Origin: Betaproteobacteria bacterium
GTDB lineage: Bacteria; Pseudomonadota; Gammaproteobacteria; Burkholderiales; SG8-41
Length of the DNA stretch: 48,640 bases
Direction: 5' to 3'
Assembly (NCBI GenBank): GCA_016192825.1
Contig: JACPTK010000120.1
Span: forward strand, 1-48,640
The notes under the pieces are model-generated. The model made no database searches and had not been told where the DNA came from. It worked only from the letters and a program-made list of their open reading frames with translations. Shown here piece after piece: positions 1 to 7,373 of this stretch. Position 1 is the first letter of the stretch. Each line of letters starts with the position of its first letter. The translations under genes were made by a program, and so were the position numbers.

Positions 1-300
1 ATCGTCCATGCCGATGCCGGTAAACCAGCGGAACAGCATGTTGTAGCTCAACTGCTCGCAGATCTGGCGTTCGCTGCGGATCGAGTACAGCGCCTGCAGG
101 ATCAGCGCCCGCAGCAGCCGCTCCGGGGCAATCGATTCGCGCCCAAACTCGGAATACATCCGCGCAAACAGCGTGTCCATCTCCTTGAGCGCCACGTTCA
201 CGATCTCGCGGATCGCCCGCAGCGGATGCTCGACAGGAACAAAATCGTTCAGCGTCTTCACCGTGAACAAGCGCTCTTGCAACACATCGGCTCCGCGCAT
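1..300 (-). CDS. IS5-like transposase, N-terminal part (runs off the window)
   Basis: The minus strand reads 100 codons from an ATG at 298-300 to the window edge with no stop. The product begins MRGADVLQERLFTVK, then has the PEHPLR-like stretch VEHPLRAIREIV, the block SIAPERLLRALILQALYSIRSERQ, split here only by the end of that helix, and LSYNMLFRWFTGIGMDD. This is the typical N-terminal (DUF772-like) part of IS5-family transposases; the DDE catalytic domain lies outside the window. The left end of the element is therefore outside and its right end should lie between 300 and about 355. The AT-rich gene that follows starts 55 bases beyond the transposase start, so the insertion may have cut its 5' end. 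The family is clear; the exact IS is not named. Confidence 0.85.
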   Translation of the reverse strand, partial: MRGADVLQERLFTVKTLNDFVPVEHPLRAIREIVNVALKEMDTLFARMYSEFGRESIAPERLLRALILQALYSIRSERQICEQLSYNMLFRWFTGIGMDD

Positions 301-355
301 CACCGCTCTCCGTCGTTTTGTTCGACCTTTACTATGACATCGACAAGTTCAAAAG

Positions 356-979
356 ATGCCACGAAAATCGAGAGAAATTCAACAGACTGCTAGCTTGATT
401 GTGCTCTTGATGCTCGAATTTGAAGGGGCAATATCGAGGGCGCGTCACTTTGACAAACGAATTCCTGCAAAAAAGATTGACAAGGTGTACGTTCTTCCTT
501 GGATGAGGTCATTGAACAACCCAAAATTAAAGCCGATCATTGACAGACTATCCGAAATCTATTTTTTGAGGGATGCAATTGTTCATAACCATATTTGGAC
601 CTTTAGGCAGACTTGGACTCAAGGTCGGGCGCATTATTCTGACTTTAATTTAGACCTTACTTGGCAAAGCGAGACGCAGAAAGTTAATAGAATCATTGCG
701 GGCACTTTGCCGTTGACATTTATACCTCGCACACGAAAGTTGAATTTGATTGTCGTACCGACTTTCATCGGCCGCAAGGAGGTGGCAGTTGTTTTTAAGA
801 CAGTGAAAGATGCACTCAAGGTTCTTCATGACCTGGATTACATAGACCATTCTCCAAGACTCCTTTACGTGCGATACCGCGGACAACTGAGTTTTCCTTT
901 TTGGGGCTTGATCGGAAAAATCCAAGGATCGTCTTTCAGTAACGTTTCTGGTCTCCAGCGGCTGCCTAGCCGCAACTAA
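356..979 (+). CDS. HEPN-like hypothetical protein, AT-rich, probably acquired
   Basis: This 207-residue protein has clearly lower GC than its neighbours. I do not recognise the whole protein, but residues 66-80 (LSEIYFLRDAIVHNH) contain R72-D-A-I-V-H77. That fits the R-polar-x-x-x-H signature of HEPN-fold RNases, set in a helical context. HEPN domains are common in toxin-antitoxin and defence loci, which suits the position beside a transposase, but no antitoxin or nucleotidyltransferase partner is visible. An in-frame TGA at 335-337 limits any longer start, so the gene either begins here or lost its 5' part to the insertion sequence. There is no good Shine-Dalgarno sequence before the ATG. 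Function is inferred from one motif only. Confidence 0.5.
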   Translation: MPRKSREIQQTASLIVLLMLEFEGAISRARHFDKRIPAKKIDKVYVLPWMRSLNNPKLKPIIDRLSEIYFLRDAIVHNHIWTFRQTWTQGRAHYSDFNLDLTWQSETQKVNRIIAGTLPLTFIPRTRKLNLIVVPTFIGRKEVAVVFKTVKDALKVLHDLDYIDHSPRLLYVRYRGQLSFPFWGLIGKIQGSSFSNVSGLQRLPSRN

Positions 980-1150
980 CTGTTAGCTGAACGTGGGGAA
1001 TTCGTGGGGATTTGGCGGGTTTCTCCACGCGTAGGCGAGTGAGGGCGGGCCTAAAAATAACTAGTTAAGAAACGATCTTCGGCTTTTAATCCGTTGGTCA
1101 GAAGCCGTCCGCCAACGAGAAACGAAATACCGGTGGATGCCGGCTTTCTC

Positions 1151-1171
1151 ATCCCTCATCCCTCATCCCTT
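1151..1171. repeat. Heptamer array, unit CATCCCT (GATGAGG family)
   Basis: Three tandem 7-base units lie directly beyond the 3' end of the chimeric pseudogene that follows. It is the reverse complement of the GATGAGG-type arrays at 33257 and 48566. The rest of 980-1150 shows no gene. Confidence 0.8.
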
Positions 1172-1192
1172 GAATGAACGGACCTCGCCCGT

Positions 1193-1412
1193 TCATTCGG
1201 GCTTCGCGCCCGAGTCGCGAATGACCTTCGCCCACTTCGCGGAATCCTCGCGGATCTTCCGGGCCATCTGCTCGGGCGTGGTCGCGATCACTTCGTCGCC
1301 CAGCGCGGCAAGCCGCTCGCGGACCTCGGCCTGCCGCGGCCTTCTTCTGCGCCTCGGTCATCTTCTCGGGCGGAATCCGCGGCGGGCGCTCGAACGCCTT
1401 GTTCTCGCCCAT
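1193..1412 (-). pseudogene. Chimeric remnant: start of a carboxymuconolactone decarboxylase-like gene joined to the end of a Bug/TctC gene
   Basis: From the ATG at 1410-1412 the minus strand encodes MGENKAFERPPRIPPEKMTEAQKKAA in two short blocks. The PPEKMTEAQKKA part is the usual N-terminus of carboxymuconolactone-decarboxylase family proteins. The frame then becomes meaningless. In the +1 shifted frame the next codons read AEVRERLAALGDEVIATTPEQ followed by MARKIREDSAKWAKVIRDSG and end AKPE-stop at 1193-1195. That is the characteristic C-terminus of a Bug-type solute-binding protein. About 26 codons of one gene are thus fused out of frame to about 46 codons of another, at about 1333-1337. 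Neither could make a working protein. A heptamer array lies immediately downstream. Confidence 0.75.
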
Positions 1413-1428
1413 CGGATCTCTCCCCGCC

Positions 1429-2487
1429 TCATCCGTTGAGACGCGGGAACAATCGCAACGCGTTGTCGCGGTCGATCGCCCGCCGGTCGGCGCCGCTCAG
1501 GCCCGCCTTGTCAAAGTCATCGCTGACCCGCCGGCCACTCCAGAACGGGTAGTCGGTGCCGTAGAGCACCTGCGACGGCGGAATGATGGCGAGCAGCGCC
1601 TTCAGCGCGCCTTCGTGGTGGCCCTGCGCGGTGTCGTAATAGAACTTGCGCAGCTCGTGCATCAGGCCCTTGGGCAGCACCTTCTTCCGGTCCTTCTCCA
1701 CTTCCTCGCGCTGGAAGCGCGACAGCAGGAACGGTGTCACCCCGCCGCTGTGCGAGAAGATCCACTTGATGTCCGGATACTTCGCCGCGCCGCCCTGGAA
1801 GATCAGGCTGATCATCGTGCGCGTCGTGTCCACCGGGCCCTCGATCGCGTTGATCGAGACGTAGGGCATGATCTTCGCGCAGCACTGCGGCGTCGCCGGG
1901 TGCGTGTAGACCACCGCCTTGCGGCGATTCAGCTCCTCGAGGATCGGGAAGAACGCCGGATCGCCCAGCAGTTTGCCCTGGTAGCTCGTCCACAGATAGA
2001 TGCCGTCCGCCTTGAGCGTATCGTAGGCGTACTCGATCTCCTTCAGGCAGCCGTCAATGTCCGGGAACGGGATCGAGGCGAACGAGCCGAAGCGGGCGGG
2101 GTAGTCGCGCATTAGCGTTGCCGCGTACTCATTGGAGATGCGCGCGATCTTCTTCGAGTTCTCGACGTCGCCCATCCACGCCTGCATGCCGGGATTGATG
2201 AGCGAGGTGAAGCAGGTGGCGATGCCGCTCTTTTCCATTTCCGCGATCGAGCCCTGCGGCGACCACCTCGCGTGGCCGCGCATCATCGCCTTGAGGGCCG
2301 AGGAGTATCCCGGCGGCGCAAAGTGGTGATGCACGTCGATGCGGTACGGCCTGCCGCTCGCTGCCGCCATCTCGCCTCCCGTACTCTGGCAGCCCGGCAG
2401 CACCGTGCCCGCCCCGAGCGCGGTCAGCCCCGCGAGAAACCGGCGCCGCGACAGGACGTCCGCGCCGTCGTCAATGATGCTACCCAT
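1429..2487 (-). CDS. Exported ACMSD-type amidohydrolase/decarboxylase
   Basis: This 352-residue protein belongs to the amidohydrolase-2 group that includes aminocarboxymuconate-semialdehyde decarboxylase and related aromatic-acid decarboxylases. Metal-site motifs are visible: DVHHHF near the mature N-terminus, YTHPA, FSHSGG in mid protein and YGTDYPF near the C-terminus. The N-terminus LSRRRFLAGLTALGAG is a twin-arginine signal and is followed by the lipobox-like LPGC, so export and possibly lipid anchoring are likely, which is unusual for this family. I chose the ATG at 2485-2487 because GAGGGAGG lies just before it; the longer reading frame upstream lacks such a site. The doxX-like gene lies 88 bases upstream on the same strand. 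The substrate is unknown. Confidence 0.82.
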   Translation of the reverse strand: MGSIIDDGADVLSRRRFLAGLTALGAGTVLPGCQSTGGEMAAASGRPYRIDVHHHFAPPGYSSALKAMMRGHARWSPQGSIAEMEKSGIATCFTSLINPGMQAWMGDVENSKKIARISNEYAATLMRDYPARFGSFASIPFPDIDGCLKEIEYAYDTLKADGIYLWTSYQGKLLGDPAFFPILEELNRRKAVVYTHPATPQCCAKIMPYVSINAIEGPVDTTRTMISLIFQGGAAKYPDIKWIFSHSGGVTPFLLSRFQREEVEKDRKKVLPKGLMHELRKFYYDTAQGHHEGALKALLAIIPPSQVLYGTDYPFWSGRRVSDDFDKAGLSGADRRAIDRDNALRLFPRLNG

Positions 2488-2575
2488 GCTTCCCCTCCCT
2501 CTTGTCAATCCCACACACTGGTGCCCCTGGGCGCGCTCGCTTGTTGGCCGCTTATGCATCCGTGCGGCACGCCCC

Positions 2576-2959
2576 CTAACGGATATTTTGCAGCAATAAC
2601 AGCAATCCCCCAAGTATAGCGACGCCGTTGAGCAGCAGCAGCCGCAGCGTGTTGCGCCGCGCCGGGTCGGTCACCGTCCAGAAGCGGTGGAAAATCGCGT
2701 TGGCGACGACCGTGAACACGATCAGGCATAGCACGCCGATGTCGGCATGCCAGCCGGTGAGCAGCAGCGCGCACCCGGTAAACTGCAGCGCCATGCCGAA
2801 CCAGAACGCGGCCGTGGGCAATGGGATGCCGAAGCCCGCCAGGCGATCGACGTGGTCCTTGATCCGCGCGGGCGTCAGGTTGTAAAGACCCGCGACCACG
2901 AAGAAGCCGGAGATCAGCAACTTGCCGGCCGTGTCCAGCCACGCAGCGTCATAAATCAT
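2576..2959 (-). CDS. DoxX-family membrane protein
   Basis: This is a 127-residue integral membrane protein with four hydrophobic helices, including the segments starting KLLISGFFVVAGLYNL, PTAAFWFGMALQFTGCALLL, IGVLCLIVFTVVANAIFHRFW and LRLLLLNGVAILGGLLLLLQ. Length, four-helix layout and the NAIFHRFW segment match the DoxX family, whose members are small membrane proteins often linked to redox stress or thiosulfate:quinone chemistry. The start at 2957-2959 is the first Met of the DoxX fold; sequence further upstream is a GTGATTG heptamer array translated by chance. No Shine-Dalgarno sequence is seen because the array reaches to within six bases of the ATG. It is probably co-transcribed with the amidohydrolase gene downstream. 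Confidence 0.8.
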   Translation of the reverse strand: MIYDAAWLDTAGKLLISGFFVVAGLYNLTPARIKDHVDRLAGFGIPLPTAAFWFGMALQFTGCALLLTGWHADIGVLCLIVFTVVANAIFHRFWTVTDPARRNTLRLLLLNGVAILGGLLLLLQNIR

Positions 2960-2964
2960 GACAG

Positions 2965-3015
2965 GTGATTCGTGATTGGTGATTCGTGATTGGTGATTTG
3001 ATCCCCGCACTGCGG
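2965..3015. repeat. GTGATTS heptamer array followed by a CCCCGCA/TGCGGGG hairpin
   Basis: About five 7-base units (GTGATTG/GTGATTC) run from 2965 to 2998. They are followed by CCCCGCACTGCGGGG, a 7-bp stem with one loop base. The same array-plus-hairpin pairing recurs at about 24003-24040, and a decayed form follows 35965, so it is a composite dispersed repeat. It lies between divergent genes. Confidence 0.8.
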
Positions 3016-3098
3016 GGGCCATCCCCATCTCTTGTCCCGCAGTCTTCCTCCCCCGCCTATGTTACGCTTGCGCGACAAACCGTACCAAGGAGGATGCC

Positions 3099-4061
3099 AT
3101 GCGGCTTTCACGCTGCCTCGCCCTGCTGCTCTGCGTCGTTTCAGGCGCCGCGTTGGCCCAGTCCTATCCCGCGCGCCCCATCCGGCTCATCGTGCCGCAG
3201 GCGCCGGGAAGCGCTTCCGACAACATCGCGCGCATCGTCGCCGTCCAGTTGAGCCAGCTCTTCGGCCAGCAGGTGGTCGTGGACAACCGGCCCGGCGGCG
3301 CGCTGGTCATCGGCATGGACCTGATCGCGAAGGCCACGCCGGACGGTTACACCATCGGCTACGCGCCGGTCGGCGCGCTGGCGATCGGCCCCAACCTGGT
3401 GCGGAAGGTCCCGTTCAACGTGCTGACGGATTTCCAGCCGCTCGCGCAGATCGCGTCCAACCAGATGGTGCTCGCCGCCTCGCCATCGCTGCCGCTCAAG
3501 TCGGTCCGGGAAGTGATCGACTACGCCAAGGCGAACCCCGGCAAGCTCCTCAACGCCTCGTCCGGCAACGGCACCCCGGGGCAGGTCGGCATGGAGATGT
3601 TCAAGCTCATGAGCGGAACGCGCATCGTGCACGTGCCCTACAAGGGCGGCGCGGCGGCCATCGCCGACCTCATGGCGGGGCAGGTGCACCTCATGATGGA
3701 GAGCCTCAACTCCGCGACGCCGCATGTCCGCGCGGGCCGCATCCGGCCGCTCGGCGTGAGCGGGCCAAAACGCTCGCCGGCGCTGCCCGACGTGCCGACG
3801 ATCGCGGAGGCCGGCGTGCCGGGCTACGAGGCCACCACCTGGAACGGCATGGTCGCGCCGGTCGGCGTGCCGAAAGCCGTCGTCGCGAGATTGAACGCGG
3901 AGATCAACGGCGCCCTTCGCACGCAGACACTCAGGAAGCGCTTCGCCGCGCTCGGCGCCGAGCCGGTGGGCGGGACGCCGGAGGCGTTCGGCGCGCTCAT
4001 CCGCCGCGAGCACGCAAAGTGGGGCGACGTGATCCGGCGCTCCGGGTCGAAGGTCGACTGA
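3099..4061 (+). CDS. Bug/TctC-family periplasmic solute-binding protein
   Basis: This 320-residue protein has a signal peptide (cleavage expected after GAALAQ) and the family opening YPARPIRLIVPQAPGSASDN. It goes on with VVVDNRPGG, TPDGYTIGY, VPYKGGAAAIADLMAGQV, VPTIAEAGVPGYE and a C-terminal KWGDVIRRSGSKVD. Bug proteins bind small carboxylates in the periplasm for tripartite tricarboxylate (TctAB) transporters or for sensing. No TctA or TctB is nearby, so the ligand and partner are unknown. AAGGAGG stands six bases before the ATG. It converges on the oxidoreductase gene at 4218. Confidence 0.92.
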   Translation: MRLSRCLALLLCVVSGAALAQSYPARPIRLIVPQAPGSASDNIARIVAVQLSQLFGQQVVVDNRPGGALVIGMDLIAKATPDGYTIGYAPVGALAIGPNLVRKVPFNVLTDFQPLAQIASNQMVLAASPSLPLKSVREVIDYAKANPGKLLNASSGNGTPGQVGMEMFKLMSGTRIVHVPYKGGAAAIADLMAGQVHLMMESLNSATPHVRAGRIRPLGVSGPKRSPALPDVPTIAEAGVPGYEATTWNGMVAPVGVPKAVVARLNAEINGALRTQTLRKRFAALGAEPVGGTPEAFGALIRREHAKWGDVIRRSGSKVD

Positions 4062-4215
4062 AGCGTGACTTGATGAATCGTGACATGGTGAAGCGTGACA
4101 TGGTTAGGCGTGACATGGTGAAGCGTGATGGGCTTTTAGTGTTTTGCCAACCACGCATTTCCACGTCACGCGGTACCACGTCACGCCGCATCACGTCACG
4201 TAGCACCGAGTCACG
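4062..4215. repeat. 15-base repeat array in both orientations between convergent genes
   Basis: Units of GCGTGACATGGTGAA occur three to four times at 4065-4130. Reverse-complement relatives (CACGTCACGCNNNAC type) occupy about 4159-4215. The two halves can pair into a long imperfect hairpin, which could act as a two-way transcription barrier between the converging genes. The unit is the same family as the one-way array at 18835-18950. Confidence 0.75.
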
Positions 4216-4217
4216 CT

Positions 4218-5192
4218 TTATCCGATCCTGACGACGACTTTCCCGAGCTGCGCGTTGGACTCGACGTAGGTCTTGGCGGCCGGCAGCTCGTCGAAGGCGA
4301 ACACCTTGTCCACCACGGGCGTGATGCGTCCGTCCGCAAAGCCGGGCAGCAGGTCGCGGGCGAATCCGCGCATCGCCTCCGCCCGCTGCGGCGCGGTCAT
4401 CAGCGCGTTGGAGACGCCGAAGATCTGCAGGCGCTTGCCGTGGACGGTCTCGAGATCGATCTCCGCCTTGTACGTGTTGTCGACGTAGCCGATGATCGCG
4501 ATCCGGCCCTGGTTGGCGGCGGAACGCACCAGGTCCGGGAACACCGTGCCCCCGATCAGGTTGAGCGAAAGATCGACGCCCTTGCCGCCGGTCGCCGCGC
4601 GCACCTTGTCGGCAAACCCGGCGCCGCCCGCCTGAATGCCGACGTCCATGCCGATGGCCTTCAGCTTCTCGAGCTTTTCCTTCGAGCGCGAAATGCCGAT
4701 CACCCTGGCGCCGAGGTATTTCCCGGCCTGCACGGCGATCATGCCAACGCCGGACGCGGCGCCGGCGACGAGCATCGTTTCGCCCGCCTTGAGCTTCCCG
4801 TACTGGCACATGGCCTCGTAGGCCGTCACCGACACGATCGGTACCGCCGCCGCCTGCTCCCAGGACAGGCGTTCCGGCTTCGGCGCCGCTTGCACTGCGC
4901 CCATCACGACGTATTCGGCGAACGAGCCGCGCGCGCGCCCCAGGATCGCGTCGCCGGGCTTGAAGGCGGTGACGCCCTCGCCCACCGCCTCGACCTCGCC
5001 CGCGCAATCGCCGCCGGCGGGATGCGCTTCATGCACCTTGTGCAGGCTGATGCTGGCCATGATCTCGCCGCGGTTGAGCGACGCCGCGCGCACGCGCACC
5101 AGCATCTCGCCCGCCTTGGGTTTCGGCTTGGGCATTTCGCGCGGCTCGTACACGGTCTTGCCGTTTACGGAATCGATGTAGAAGCACTTCAT
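4218..5192 (-). CDS. NADPH:quinone oxidoreductase-like MDR protein
   Basis: This 324-residue protein is a medium-chain dehydrogenase/reductase. The N-terminal GroES-like domain carries AASLNRGEIMAS, GGDCAGEVEAVGEGVTAFKPGD and GSFAEYVV. The Rossmann domain carries the nucleotide-binding run VAGAASGVGMIAVQAGKYLG and ends with the usual GKVVVRIG. The structural and catalytic zinc cysteines of alcohol dehydrogenases are absent, so it is of the zinc-independent quinone-reductase/enoyl-reductase type. It is cytoplasmic. A decayed heptamer array lies immediately upstream of the ATG and there is no obvious Shine-Dalgarno site. Substrate is unknown. Confidence 0.85.
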   Translation of the reverse strand: MKCFYIDSVNGKTVYEPREMPKPKPKAGEMLVRVRAASLNRGEIMASISLHKVHEAHPAGGDCAGEVEAVGEGVTAFKPGDAILGRARGSFAEYVVMGAVQAAPKPERLSWEQAAAVPIVSVTAYEAMCQYGKLKAGETMLVAGAASGVGMIAVQAGKYLGARVIGISRSKEKLEKLKAIGMDVGIQAGGAGFADKVRAATGGKGVDLSLNLIGGTVFPDLVRSAANQGRIAIIGYVDNTYKAEIDLETVHGKRLQIFGVSNALMTAPQRAEAMRGFARDLLPGFADGRITPVVDKVFAFDELPAAKTYVESNAQLGKVVVRIG

Positions 5193-5203
5193 ATATTTGA
5201 TAA

Positions 5204-5285
5204 GGCGTGATTAGTGAGTGGTGAATGGTGAGTGGATTACATCAAAAGCGTGAGCCGTGAATTGCGATCCGTGATCCGACGAAGC
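5204..5285. repeat. Mixed heptamer array (GTGATTR, GTGAGTG, GTGAATG, GTGATCC)
   Basis: Seven-base spaced variants of GTGANTG start 12 bases upstream of the oxidoreductase start and continue toward the next gene, with some decay. They belong to the same family as the other intergenic heptamer arrays. Confidence 0.65.
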
Positions 5286-5306
5286 GGTTGTTGACCGGGT
5301 CCAACA

Positions 5307-6431
5307 CTACTCACGCTTTTTTCGAAAATCGGCGACGGACTTCGCATACTTTCCGTCGCGGGTCTTGAGCGCCCGCGTGACGGGCTTGGTGGCTCCGAAC
5401 GTGTGGATGACCGCCGAGTGCTTGCCGGCGCCGCCGATCACCGCGATCAGCAGGTCCTCCGGCCTTTGCACCATGGGCACCGGCGCGTCAGGCCCGGCGT
5501 TGGCCAATCTCTCCTTCCACGTCACGCGCATGCGGCGCTCGATGTTCTCCTTCGAGAAGCGCCCGAGCGGCAGGTGGGCGTGCTCGACGAGGAAGCGCTT
5601 GGCGTCGGCCTTGCTGTAGCCGCCGTCCGCGACGGTCTTCGCGTGCTCCGGGCCCATGACGACAAGGGGTTCGGCCTCGTAGTAAACGTCGTTCGCCCCG
5701 GCGGCGAGCATCGTGCCGGCGATGGTGGTGAGGATGCCTTCCGCGGTGATGCTCTCGTGGTCGTTCACGTTGTGCGGGCACTCGGCGCCGATTACCGTCA
5801 CCGCGCTTGCCTCGCGCGGCAAGCCGCGCTCGACGTGCAGCGGCTGCCACGGGCTCGCTGCCTCGTTCTCGGCAGCGAGGTAGGAGTACTTGGAGGGCGC
5901 GCCGAAGGTGGACATGTCGCCCAGCGCGGGTATCGCGCCGCCGATGTTGACCAGCGCGAGCCGGATCGCGCGCCCGAGGGTGGCGTTCGCCTGCCAGCCG
6001 GGGCCGAATGCGTTATGGCCGGAGTTGATGTCGAGCTCCTTCGCCACCGGCCCGTTCACGATCACGAGCGGCGCGCACAGGTGCGTCGTCGCCTGGACGC
6101 CGTAGAGGTTGAACGGCTCCTCGCACATCGCCTCGATGGCGAGCACCAGCAGCGGGAAGTACTCGGGCCGGCACCCCGCCATGACCGCGTTGGCGGCGAG
6201 CCGCAGCGGCGTCGCCTCGCCGTAGCGCGGCGCCATCTTCGCCACCGGCTCGTCCCACGGCCGGTCGCAGTACTCGAGCATCCTCTCCACGCGCGCCGCG
6301 GTCGGCGGCACGATGGGCAGGCCGTCGCTCCAGCCGCGGCCGCGAGCGAGCTCGTTGACCGCGTCGAAATCGTCCTCGCACTCAACGCCCGCGCCCGGCG
6401 CTTTCAGCAATTCGGAGATGTCAGCACTCAT
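5307..6431 (-). CDS. Large partner protein of the UGSC selenoprotein (split locus)
   Basis: This 374-residue protein is clearly homologous to the C-terminal two thirds of the fused selenoprotein at 42294-44018. Shared blocks include WSDGLPIVPPTAARVE versus WGDGLPLWPATKERVD, MAGCRPEYFPLLVLAIEA versus MAGGRPEYLPVLVAAVEA, PLVIVNGPVAKELDINSG versus PAVIVNGPIAKQIRLNSG, and NIGGAIPALGDMSTFGAP versus NVGGALPGVGTMAIFGAM. It is soluble, with no signal peptide. It lies downstream of the small Sec protein on the same strand, with 182 to 194 bases between them that contain a 9-base inverted repeat. I use the ATG at 6429-6431; an in-frame TTG four codons earlier is less likely. The reaction is unknown; partnership with the Sec domain is inferred from the natural fusion. 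Confidence 0.75.
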   Translation of the reverse strand: MSADISELLKAPGAGVECEDDFDAVNELARGRGWSDGLPIVPPTAARVERMLEYCDRPWDEPVAKMAPRYGEATPLRLAANAVMAGCRPEYFPLLVLAIEAMCEEPFNLYGVQATTHLCAPLVIVNGPVAKELDINSGHNAFGPGWQANATLGRAIRLALVNIGGAIPALGDMSTFGAPSKYSYLAAENEAASPWQPLHVERGLPREASAVTVIGAECPHNVNDHESITAEGILTTIAGTMLAAGANDVYYEAEPLVVMGPEHAKTVADGGYSKADAKRFLVEHAHLPLGRFSKENIERRMRVTWKERLANAGPDAPVPMVQRPEDLLIAVIGGAGKHSAVIHTFGATKPVTRALKTRDGKYAKSVADFRKKRE

Positions 6432-6445
6432 TCTGAAATTCAAGA

Positions 6446-6592
6446 ATAGAAATAGACAGGATTAACATGATTAACAAGATTAACAAGATTAAGACCAAAC
6501 CAAATCCCGCATTGAATTCAATGAAGTACTGGCGTTCGAGTTTTTGAATTAATCCTGTAAATCCTGTTAATCCTGTCCATTCGCTTTTGATC
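6446..6592. repeat. Inverted 9-base repeat region (ATTAACAAG / AATCCTGTT units)
   Basis: The left part contains GACAGGATT followed by near-tandem ATTAACAAG units. The right part contains AATCCTGTAAATCCTGTT-type units ending TCCTGTCC, which are the reverse complement of the left. The two can fold on each other. A sequence of the same kind, CCTGTTAATCCTGTC, recurs near 27995. It separates the two genes of the split UGSC locus and is visibly AT-richer than its flanks. Confidence 0.65.
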
Positions 6593-6625
6593 TTGTTTGT
6601 GGTTTCGGTCGGGCTTGCTTCCTGT

Positions 6626-7162
6626 CTATTTGAAACTTTCCTTGATGAGTTCCAGCACTTTCGGCACGGCGTGTAGGGCACGGGCCTTGACCCCCTCCAG
6701 GTCGAGGCCACCCAGCGGGTGCGGGATGAGCAGCAGCGGCAGATCCGGCACGCCGAACACGCGCGCCTGCGTCTTTCCCAGCTTGAGGAAGGGCTCGGAG
6801 CAGATCACGGCGGTGGCGAGGCCGCGCTTCCGGAGTTCACACATGTCGTGGACACTCCACGACGTGCATGACCCTCAGTCCGCCATCGCGCTGACGACGA
6901 AATCGGCCTCCGCGGCGAGCTGGTCCAGGATGTCCTTGGGCGCCGGGAGGCTGACGGTCGCCTTGCGCAGCGCGACCACCGAGGCGACGGGCACGGCCGC
7001 CTTGACGCCCTCCACGATGAATTCGAGGAGGTGGTCGGCATTGCCCTTGCTGTTGTCGAGCACGCCCAGGCGCAACCCGCCCTTGCCGGCCTTGCGGCTC
7101 GCGGCGGCGGCTGCGGCTGCGCGCACCGGCGCCTCCGGCACGACCAATGTAACCTTGCTCAT
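6626..7162 (-). CDS. UGSC-family selenoprotein with in-frame TGA (Sec96)
   Basis: The frame opens at the ATG 7160-7162 behind GAGGGAG, runs 95 codons to AMAD, meets TGA at 6875-6877, and then continues without another stop for 82 codons, reading GSCTSWSVHDMCELRKRGLA and later LPLLLIPHPLGGLDLEG, to a TAG at 6626-6628. U-G-S-C is the signature that defines the UGSC selenoproteins first noted in marine metagenomes (recalled, not looked up). The stretch after the TGA is well-formed protein and is homologous in layout to the second Sec protein at 42294-44018. A hairpin of SECIS type starts four bases after the TGA. The product is 178 residues with an alpha/beta (flavodoxin- or racemase-like) look and no signal peptide. 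The Sec-x-x-Cys pair suggests a redox site. Conventional gene callers would truncate it or split it in two. Confidence 0.82.
6838..6870 (-). promoter_or_regulatory. Predicted bacterial SECIS hairpin after the UGSC TGA
   Basis: On the minus-strand RNA, GUCGUGG (6863-6857) and CCACGAC (6851-6845) form a perfect 7-bp stem with the loop AGUGU. The stem is extended below by CAUGCAC against AUGUGUG with six of seven positions able to pair, including wobbles. The apical loop begins 18 bases after the UGA and has a G in its first two positions. Both fit the published general rules for bacterial SECIS elements. Its pairing was found by eye. Confidence 0.7.
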
Positions 7163-7373
7163 CGCTTCTCCCTCAATTTCGGTTCTTCATTATGAAATCC
7201 TAGCACCAAACGGCGTGCGATGAACCGGATTGGCAGGGAATCCGCATTGCCCGCACGCCGTTTATGTAAAAAATGTTCGGTAGTTCCAGGATTAATGAAA
7301 TCCGGACCCAACCGCCTGCGTCAAGCCAGTGTGTGTGAAATTCTCGTCCAAGAACATGGAACGGCGCGCCGGC

